The notes beneath the pieces are model-generated. The model had not been told where the DNA came from. It was given only the letters and a program-made list of their open reading frames with translations, and did no database searches. DNA of 9,611 nt from NCBI GenBank assembly GCA_910585245.1, contig CAJUCO010000055.1:1-9611 (forward strand). The letters are read 5' to 3'. The translations under genes were made by a program, and so were the position numbers. Shown piece after piece: positions 1-4,799 of this stretch (positions are counted from its first letter, which is position 1; every line of letters starts with the position of its first letter). The stretch is from an uncultured Oscillibacter sp. (GTDB lineage Bacteria; Bacillota; Clostridia; Oscillospirales; Oscillospiraceae).

Positions 1-47
1 AGCTACGGACCAGAAGGCCGGGGGTTCGAATCCCTCAGGGCGTACCA
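1..47 (+). tRNA. 3' portion of tRNA-Arg(ACG), left attachment core
   Basis: An anticodon loop CTACGGA (3-9; anticodon ACG) is followed by the 3' anticodon-stem strand CCAGA and a five-base variable loop. Then come a T-arm (stem 20-24 with 32-36, loop TTCGAAT), the acceptor strand AGGGCGT (37-43), discriminator A and an encoded CCA (45-47). The 5' half would lie left of the window. Only two bases of the 5' anticodon strand are visible (AG); G2 can pair with C10 but A1 faces C11. The same AG precedes the clearly broken right copy, so this may also be a remnant and not the intact gene. It is the likely integrase core site. Confidence 0.75.
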
Positions 48-82
48 AAGCCACGAAAATTCGTTGGATTTCCGTGGCTTTG
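46..82 (+). terminator. Hairpin directly after the tRNA-Arg CCA end
   Basis: A stem of 15 base pairs (46-60 with 68-82) surrounds a 7-base loop, with one mismatch (A56 against C72). TTGTTCTT-type sequence follows on the + strand. It begins inside the CCA of the tRNA, so it fits a terminator of the tRNA transcript. The symmetrical stem could also stop the converging integrase transcript, though no T-tract follows on that strand. The right-hand copy has a perfect stem. Confidence 0.6.
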
Positions 83-131
83 TTCTTACTATCTGCACTT
101 TTTCTGGCGGTTTGATTTTGCTGTTCCGGTT

Positions 132-150
132 TGACCCAAGCCGTGACCCA
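132..150 (+). promoter_or_regulatory. Paired TGACCCA repeats, candidate integrase arm site (left end)
   Basis: TGACCCA occurs at 132-138 and 144-150, separated by five bases (12-bp period). The same motif with the same spacing occurs at the right end of element 1 (8103-8121) and the left end of element 2 (8366-8384), always about 85-115 bp from the tRNA core. This is the expected place for the arm sites bound by the small N-terminal domain of Tn916/lambda-type integrases. ACGGGAA follows at 152-158 and is also found after the right-end pair. Function is inferred from position. Confidence 0.55.
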
Positions 151-168
151 TACGGGAACTTAGAGCGG

Positions 169-1314
169 TTAGGGTCGGAGAGTACCGGAGAGGAAATTCC
201 CCACCGCGTTCGCCGCCTGCTTCTGCATCGAGGTCGTGACGTGTGCGTAGGTATCCAGAGTGAATCCCGCACTGTAGCGACCCAGCATTGCGGAGAGAGT
301 TTTCACGTCTACTCCGTTTTGCAGTGCCAGCACGGAGAATGTGTGACGTAAGTCGTAGAAGCGTATCCGCTCCAGCCCTGCCCGTTTCAGTACCCGCTGG
401 AGCATATGCAGGACACTATCCGGGGACATGGGGCCTCCGAATGGTGAAGGGAAAACGTACTCGTCTTTCTGCTTCATCCCCTTGAGGACTTCAATCGTGT
501 CCGCTCCTATCGCAATATTGCGGTAGGAGTTTTTCGTTTTCAGCGGAGCTTCTACCACTTTTCCGTTCTGCCGAAGAACTTGACGCCGGACGTGGATGAT
601 ACCTTTGTTCAAATCGATGTCACTCCATTTTAGCCCCAGCAATTCTCCTCGCCGGAGGCCAGTTGCGAGGTCGATGTAGTAGAGCTCAAACACGCCGCTG
701 CGCCGCGCCTCCTCGAAGAAGGTGCCGAGGCTCTCCGGCGGCAGGATTTTCATTTCCCTCCGCTCCAACTTCGGCAGGATACAGCCTTTCGTGGGATTGG
801 CAGGAATCAGCCGCTGTTCCACCGCACAGTTCAGGGCGGAGGAAATCATCTGGTTGATGTTCCGCACCGTCTTGATGCTGAGACTCTTGGGTTTATTGCG
901 GGACTCGGTGCATTCCACTCTGCCTCTCTCCAGCAGATGCTTGTACAGCCGCTGGAGGTCCATCGCCGTCAGTTTTTCCAGAGGGATGTCCCCGAGGGCA
1001 GGCTTAAAGTGGTTGTTGATGAATCCCTGGTAGGTCTTGATGGATGAGGGGCGGACTTGGAGCTTGGCGTAGTTCTCCATCCAGGCATCCAGCCATTGGC
1101 CTACCGTGTAGCGCTCTGTCCGCAGGGACTGGACGCCGCTCTTCTCAATTGCCGACTTGAGTTTTGCCTTGACTTCCGCCTGGGTCTTTCCCAAGACATT
1201 TTTGTAGATCGTCCTTCCGGTCACCGGATCACGGCCCGCAGTGTAGCATCCCTCCCAGCGGCCATCCCTTCGCTTGCGGATACTTCCTTCTCCATTAGCC
1301 CTCCGCTTTGCCAT
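169..1314 (-). CDS. Tyrosine recombinase/integrase, probably impaired (element 1)
   Basis: A 381-residue site-specific tyrosine recombinase of the Tn916/phage integrase type. Residues about 6-60 form the AP2-like arm-binding domain (GEGSIRKRRDGRW onward), about 69-170 the SAM-like core-binding domain, and about 190-370 the catalytic domain. R221 (TGLRRGEL), K259, R323 and the nucleophile Y356 (TLDTYAHV) are present. The usual histidine of HxxR is Tyr (Y320 in FYDLR), and the histidine of LGH is Arg (R346 in LGRYS); integrase 2 has His at both positions. Loss of both suggests weak or lost strand-exchange activity. The start at 1314 is chosen because MAKRRANGEG is shared with integrase 2 and an AGGAGG lies 9 bases upstream (1324-1329); an in-frame ATG at 1341 lies upstream of that site and is not conserved. 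The gene converges on the tRNA piece, as normal for island integrases. Confidence 0.93.
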   Translation of the reverse strand: MAKRRANGEGSIRKRRDGRWEGCYTAGRDPVTGRTIYKNVLGKTQAEVKAKLKSAIEKSGVQSLRTERYTVGQWLDAWMENYAKLQVRPSSIKTYQGFINNHFKPALGDIPLEKLTAMDLQRLYKHLLERGRVECTESRNKPKSLSIKTVRNINQMISSALNCAVEQRLIPANPTKGCILPKLERREMKILPPESLGTFFEEARRSGVFELYYIDLATGLRRGELLGLKWSDIDLNKGIIHVRRQVLRQNGKVVEAPLKTKNSYRNIAIGADTIEVLKGMKQKDEYVFPSPFGGPMSPDSVLHMLQRVLKRAGLERIRFYDLRHTFSVLALQNGVDVKTLSAMLGRYSAGFTLDTYAHVTTSMQKQAANAVGNFLSGTLRP

Positions 1315-1327
1315 TGCATATCGCCTC

Positions 1328-1367
1328 CTATTCAGCGACACACATTACCAGTAACCTCGCTGAATAG
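1328..1367 (-). promoter_or_regulatory. Inverted repeat in the integrase 1 leader, touching its ribosome binding site
   Basis: CTATTCAGCGA (1328-1338) and its exact complement TCGCTGAATAG (1357-1367) flank an 18-base spacer that contains a smaller palindrome, TTACCAGTAA. In integrase mRNA the 11-bp stem would include the first two bases of AGGAGG, so it could lower translation. As DNA it could be an operator for a repressor or for the integrase itself. Integrase 2 has unrelated sequence at this place. The symmetry is seen directly; the role is inferred. Confidence 0.5.
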
Positions 1368-2234
1368 CCAGTGACTTTGGGGAGTGTTATCAGAAAATTC
1401 ACAATCCGTGGTGAGAAAAAGCAGAGAGAAAAAAGACCTATTCTTTGATTAGGCGGCGCAATTTTTGCGCTGTATGAACTCTCGAAAACTGGTTCTGGTT
1501 GGGTAGAGTGACCGCGCCTCTTTCTCCTTGTAGACAGTGGCGCAATCCATGGATGAATCTCCCAGACTTTCCACCCTTGCTGACAACCGCCCACAAAGCC
1601 CCAACACAGCGGTTTGTCCGCTGGGGAGGGGTGTATGGGGTTCTCCTCCACAAAACCGCACACAGCGGCTCACACGCTGAAATACGGAGGACACAGGCAC
1701 CGTTGGTGGGCTTTCTTTTTCTCTGTGCTATTTTGATACCTCTGCTCTCCCCGTTTACAGAAAAACCGGGAATTTCTCTGCCATGCCACAGTTGACACCG
1801 CTACATTCGCTGCCGCTGTAAGCACTGAGGGAAGCAAGAGGTCAAACCAGGCACCAGATCCCCATATTTGAGGTCACATAACCAATTGCACAAAAGCCTT
1901 CAAAAAATGACGGTAATCCGCCAAAAGGTCTCGTTTTCCGCTTCTCCGGCCCGCTCTGCGGGGCGGTGTTCATGGGCCGAGGGGGCCTTATGACCCCCGG
2001 CCTTTATCCTGCTATAATTTCGACCGGTGGGTTCACTTCTGATTTTGTCATTATTTTCCTTCTTCCACTTTGAGAAAAATTCCGCTGCGCTTGCAGATCC
2101 AAAAAATTGACTGCCCGCTTTTTGTATACACTGGCTCAATCCGCAAACCGTTCAGCAGCATTTTGGCATTTTGCAGGCGCTGCGAGAACAAACTATCTCA
2201 AAATCCATCCCACTCCCCTCCCCCCAAAAGACAT
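1368..2234. other. Gene-free stretch between integrase 1 and the regulator operon
   Basis: About 870 bp without a convincing gene on either strand. The open frames here lack good ribosome binding sites and recognisable domains. Visible structures on the + strand are GCGCAA-TTT-TTGCGC (1456-1470), CAGCGG-loop-CCGCTG (1607-1623), CCGC-ACACA-GCGG (1656-1668, with the repeat CACAGCGG), a short CACC/GGTG hairpin followed by a T-rich run (1698-1720), a G5/C5 hairpin at 1975-2005 and an extended -10-like TGCTATAAT (2010-2018) without a -35. GAGGTCA occurs twice (1838-1844, 1870-1876). The composition is more AT-rich in places than the cargo genes. Some of it may be untranslated leader or remnant mobile-element DNA. 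Confidence 0.6.
1975..2006 (+). terminator. Candidate terminator hairpin upstream of the regulator operon
   Basis: GGCC (1975-1978) and GGGGG (1981-1985) pair with CCCCC (1994-1998) and GGCC (1999-2002), leaving a two-base bulge and an eight-base loop. TTTAT follows. This resembles a weak intrinsic terminator on the + strand that would shield the cargo operon from upstream transcription. The T-run is short, so termination is uncertain. Confidence 0.4.
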
Positions 2235-2263
2235 TTGCCAAATCTCCGCCCTTACGGTATAAT
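2235..2263 (+). promoter_or_regulatory. Sigma-A-type promoter of the regulator-kinase operon
   Basis: TTGCCA (2235-2240) and a perfect TATAAT (2258-2263) are separated by 17 bp. Transcription would start near 2270, leaving a leader of about 28 bases with the ribosome binding site GGAGGAG (2284-2290) and the response regulator ATG at 2298. No clear direct repeat for the regulator overlaps this promoter, which suggests basal constitutive expression. Confidence 0.75.
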
Positions 2264-2297
2264 CCCCATAAAACCACTATACTGGAGGAGAGGCTCC

Positions 2298-2975
2298 ATG
2301 GCAAAAATTCTGGTTGTGGAAGATGACCTGGCCCTGAGCGCGGGGCTGTGCTTCGCGTTGGACGAGAGCGGACATCTCACCGCTGCGGCCTACACCTGTC
2401 AAAAGGCCCGCCAGCTCTTGAAAACCGACCGATTTGACCTGGTAATTCTGGACGTAAACCTTCCGGACGGAAACGGCTTTGACCTCTGCCGGGAGTGCAA
2501 ATCCTCCGCCCCGGAACGGCCGGTCATTTTCCTGACCGCCAACGACCTGGAGCAGGACGAGCTGAAAGGCTTCGACCTTGGCGCGGATGACTACATCACC
2601 AAGCCTTTCAGCATCCAGGTCCTCAAGCGCCGGGTGGAGGCGGTCCTGCGCCGGGGGACCGCCGGCTCCGACTGCTTTGACGACGGATTCCTGCGTCTGG
2701 ATTTCCAGGCCCTGACTGCCGCGCGGAACGGAGAACGGCTGTCCATCACGCCAAACGAGTACAAGCTCCTGCGGCTCCTGACCGCCAATGCCGGGGCGGT
2801 GATGACACGGCGGCTCCTGCTGGAAAAGCTGTGGGACAGCGGCGGCAATTTTATCGACGACCACACCCTCACCGTGACCATGAACCGCCTGCGCGCCAAA
2901 ATCGAGGACGCCGGACACCCCTACATCCAAACCGTCCGGGGCATGGGCTACGTCTGGACAGGAGCCCAGGGATGA
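2298..2975 (+). CDS. OmpR/PhoB-family response regulator
   Basis: A 225-residue DNA-binding response regulator. The receiver domain (about 2-115) has the acidic pair D9/D10, phospho-acceptor D52 (LDVNLPDG), T80 and K102 in the TKPF motif. The C-terminal winged-helix domain (about 125-222) ends in the typical VRGMGYVW. Length is normal for the family. The start at 2298 has GGAGGAG seven bases upstream and begins exactly with the receiver fold (MAKILVVEDD); the open frame runs further upstream but that part is low-complexity and crosses the promoter. The gene overlaps the kinase gene by four bases (ATGA), so the two are translationally coupled. It probably binds the 11-bp repeats at 4724-4756 to turn on the permease; its signal comes from the kinase encoded next to it. 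Confidence 0.93.
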   Translation: MAKILVVEDDLALSAGLCFALDESGHLTAAAYTCQKARQLLKTDRFDLVILDVNLPDGNGFDLCRECKSSAPERPVIFLTANDLEQDELKGFDLGADDYITKPFSIQVLKRRVEAVLRRGTAGSDCFDDGFLRLDFQALTAARNGERLSITPNEYKLLRLLTANAGAVMTRRLLLEKLWDSGGNFIDDHTLTVTMNRLRAKIEDAGHPYIQTVRGMGYVWTGAQG

Positions 2976-3976
2976 AGCGGGACGGATTGGCTCAAATACC
3001 TCTTCTTATAACTTCAGCCGCGATCCTGCTGATCCTGCTGGGAGTTCTGGATCTCCCAGCAGCGCTTCTGCGCCCGGCGGCGATTGGTTTGGGAACGGCC
3101 ATTCTGCTTCTGACGCTTCTGTGGAAGCGCCGCCAGGAACGGCGGGAGTTCGATTTCGCCAACAGCTTCTGTGATACCCTGGACGCCCTGTTGAATGGCC
3201 GGGAGCCGAAGAGCGACCGCCCTTATGAGGACTCCCAGCTGGCCAAGGTGCAGGGAAAGCTCCTGCAATACCACGACTACGTTCAGGCGGGACAGCGGCA
3301 GAGCGAGGCGGACAAGCAAAATATCCAGGAGCTGGTCAGCGACATTTCCCACCAGGTGAAAACCCCCATCGCCAACATCCGGATGTTTACGGACCTCCTC
3401 TGCCAGCACCAGCCGCCGGAGGAAAAACGGGCGGAATTCCTCTCCACACTGTCCACCCAAGTAAACAAACTAGACTTTCTCATGCAGTCCCTCATAAAAA
3501 TGTCCCGCCTGGAAACCGGGACGTTTGCCCTGCGGATGGAGGACGCCAGCCTGTACGACACCATCGCCCAAGCAGTGGGCGGCGTCCTGACCGCGGCGAA
3601 CCGGAAGCGCATTCAAATTGACGTGGACTGCGCCAGCGGGGAAACCCTCCGGCATGACCCCAGGTGGACGGCGGAGGCCCTGGGCAACCTTCTGGACAAC
3701 GCGGTCAAATACACACCGGAGGGCGGGAGCATCCGCGTCCGCGTCCGCCCCTGGCAGTTTTACACCCGGATCGACATTACGGACACGGGAATCGGCGTCC
3801 CCGCGGAGTACTATCATGACGTATTCAAACGCTTTTACCGGGGGCAGTCCTCGGCGGAGGGCGTGGGGCTGGGGCTGTATCTGGCCCGGGGGATTATCAC
3901 CCGCCAGCGGGGCTATATGACATTGAAATCCGAGTTGGGAAAGGGTTCCACCTTTTCCGTGTTTCTTCTGCGGTAA
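2972..3976 (+). CDS. Membrane sensor histidine kinase with minimal external loop
   Basis: A 334-residue two-component kinase. Two membrane helices (about 9-27 and 33-51) are joined by only about six residues, so there is no real extracellular sensor domain; this is the intramembrane-sensing layout of kinases that work with ABC transporters (BceS-like, known for the family). A basic cytoplasmic linker leads to the dimerisation/phosphorylation helix with H127 in SDISHQVKTP. The ATPase domain shows an N box (N239/N243 in GNLLDNAVKYTP), G1 (DTGIGVP, about 271-277), an F box (FKRFYRG) and G2 (GVGLGL, about 297-302). The start overlaps the regulator stop (ATGA), with AGGAG seven bases upstream. The neighbouring transporter genes suggest it senses a peptide or envelope stress via the permease; the ligand is not determinable. 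Confidence 0.92.
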   Translation: MKRDGLAQIPLLITSAAILLILLGVLDLPAALLRPAAIGLGTAILLLTLLWKRRQERREFDFANSFCDTLDALLNGREPKSDRPYEDSQLAKVQGKLLQYHDYVQAGQRQSEADKQNIQELVSDISHQVKTPIANIRMFTDLLCQHQPPEEKRAEFLSTLSTQVNKLDFLMQSLIKMSRLETGTFALRMEDASLYDTIAQAVGGVLTAANRKRIQIDVDCASGETLRHDPRWTAEALGNLLDNAVKYTPEGGSIRVRVRPWQFYTRIDITDTGIGVPAEYYHDVFKRFYRGQSSAEGVGLGLYLARGIITRQRGYMTLKSELGKGSTFSVFLLR

Positions 3977-3989
3977 CAAGGAGAGCTTT

Positions 3990-4655
3990 ATGGATATGGT
4001 AACGGTTTGCGGCCTGAAAAAATATTTTGGCACGGGGATCCGGCAGGTGAAGGCCGTGGACGGGATTGACATCTCCATTGAAAAGGGAACCTTCACCGCC
4101 GTCGTCGGGGCCTCCGGCAGCGGAAAAACCACGCTCCTGAATCTGATCGGCGGCCTTTACCAGCCAACAGAGGGAACCGTCACTGTGGACGGCACGGAGC
4201 TGAGTACCCTGCGGGAGGAGGAGCTGACGGTCTTTCGCCGGCGGAGGATCGGCTTTGTCTTTCAGGACTGCCGCCTGATCCCGGAGCTGACGGTCCGGGA
4301 GAACATCCTGCTCCCCCTGGCTCTGGACGGCTCCAGGCCGAACCCGGCCCTCTTCGACAGGCTCACCGGACTGCTTGGACTGGAAAGCAGGCTGGACAGC
4401 TTCCCCCACATGCTCTCCGGCGGCGGACAGCAGTACGCCGCCATCGCCCGGGCGCTGATGACCCGGCCCGCCATTATCCTGGCCGACGAGCCCACGGGGA
4501 GCCTGGACGCCAAAACCGGCCAAAACGTGGCGGGACTATTGAAAATGACCGTGGATGTCTTCCATCAGACGCTGATAATGATTACCCACAATCCGGAACT
4601 CGCCCAGCTGGCCGATCATGTGGTGTGCCTTCAAAATGGGCGCGTCGCAAAATAG
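3990..4655 (+). CDS. ABC transporter ATPase 1 (LolD/MacB type) with altered signature
   Basis: A 221-residue ATP-binding subunit of the LolD/MacB/BceA-like group that pairs with FtsX-type permeases. Walker A is GASGSGKTT (40-48), Q-loop Q92, Walker B IILADEPTG with D166 and E167, and the switch histidine is H200. The signature, normally LSGGQQQR, reads LSGGGQQY (142-149): the fifth residue is Gly in place of Gln, and the conserved Arg is Tyr. ATPase 2 in the same cluster has the normal form, so this subunit may be slow or serve a regulatory role in a mixed dimer. AAGGAG sits six bases before the ATG; the gene follows the kinase stop by 13 bases, so it belongs to the same transcript. A strong hairpin follows at 4666. 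Confidence 0.92.
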   Translation: MDMVTVCGLKKYFGTGIRQVKAVDGIDISIEKGTFTAVVGASGSGKTTLLNLIGGLYQPTEGTVTVDGTELSTLREEELTVFRRRRIGFVFQDCRLIPELTVRENILLPLALDGSRPNPALFDRLTGLLGLESRLDSFPHMLSGGGQQYAAIARALMTRPAIILADEPTGSLDAKTGQNVAGLLKMTVDVFHQTLIMITHNPELAQLADHVVCLQNGRVAK

Positions 4656-4665
4656 TCCTCATCCC

Positions 4666-4700
4666 CCGGCGCCCCGGTCTCCGCCGGGGCGCCGGCCTTT
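4666..4700 (+). terminator. Strong GC hairpin between ATPase 1 and the permease
   Basis: CCGGCGCCCCGG (4666-4677) pairs perfectly over 12 bp with CCGGGGCGCCGG (4684-4695) around a six-base loop, followed by CCTTT. The stem is very stable but the T-run is short, so it could be a partial terminator (attenuator) or an mRNA stabiliser. It lies just before a candidate promoter, suggesting the permease and ATPase 2 form a separate unit. Confidence 0.6.
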
Positions 4701-4723
4701 AGCAGGGGTAAAAGGCACAAAAC

Positions 4724-4767
4724 TGTAACATTTCTGTGCCGCAATTGTGACATTGGACTGATATTCT
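4724..4767 (+). promoter_or_regulatory. Three 11-bp TGT repeats and extended -10: candidate response-regulator promoter
   Basis: TGTAACATTTC (4724), TGTGCCGCAAT (4735) and TGTGACATTGG (4746) follow one another at exactly 11 bp; the first and third share TGT-ACATT. An extended -10 (TGATATTCT, 4759-4767) follows, and no -35 lies at the usual distance. OmpR/PhoB-family regulators bind direct half-sites about 11 bp apart and can replace a -35. The permease ATG follows at 4800 with AGGAGGAG at 4786-4793. Pattern seen directly; activation by the local regulator is inferred. Confidence 0.5.
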
Positions 4768-4799
4768 GGGTCCAGCAAGAGATTCAGGAGGAGTTTCCC

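Larger units (their letters stand above)
1..1329. repeat. Direct repeat copy 1: att-integrase module
   Basis: This stretch aligns without gaps to 8235-9563 at a constant offset of 8,234 bp. The first 153 bp differ at only two positions (12/8246 and 56/8290). The integrase part is more diverged, with about 42 amino-acid differences in 380 by hand count. Similarity ends abruptly at the integrase ribosome binding site, where the next bases are ATTCAGCG here and CGTATAAT in the other copy. The repeat is therefore a complete recombination module (core, arm sites, integrase, ribosome binding site) and not a random duplication. Confidence 0.93.

Noticed and set aside
3..272. 89-codon frame on the - strand ending in LRDSNPRPSGP
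   Set aside because: This peptide is a well-known false translation of the 3' end of tRNA genes; the frame covers the tRNA piece and the att region.
1315..1341. Upstream start for integrase 1 adding nine residues
   Set aside because: It precedes the AGGAGG, lies in the inverted repeat, and is not present in integrase 2.
1438..1700. Overlapping short frames on the - strand upstream of integrase 1 (possible excisionase)
   Set aside because: No helix-turn-helix or other domain, no good ribosome binding site, and composition unlike a protein; several frames are open at once.
1900..2139. 79-codon frame on the - strand
   Set aside because: Needs a TTG start with no clear ribosome binding site, crosses a strong hairpin, and shows no recognisable domain.
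2070..2297. N-terminal extension of the response regulator
   Set aside because: The extension crosses the -35/-10 promoter and the ribosome binding site; the receiver fold begins exactly at the ATG at 2298.
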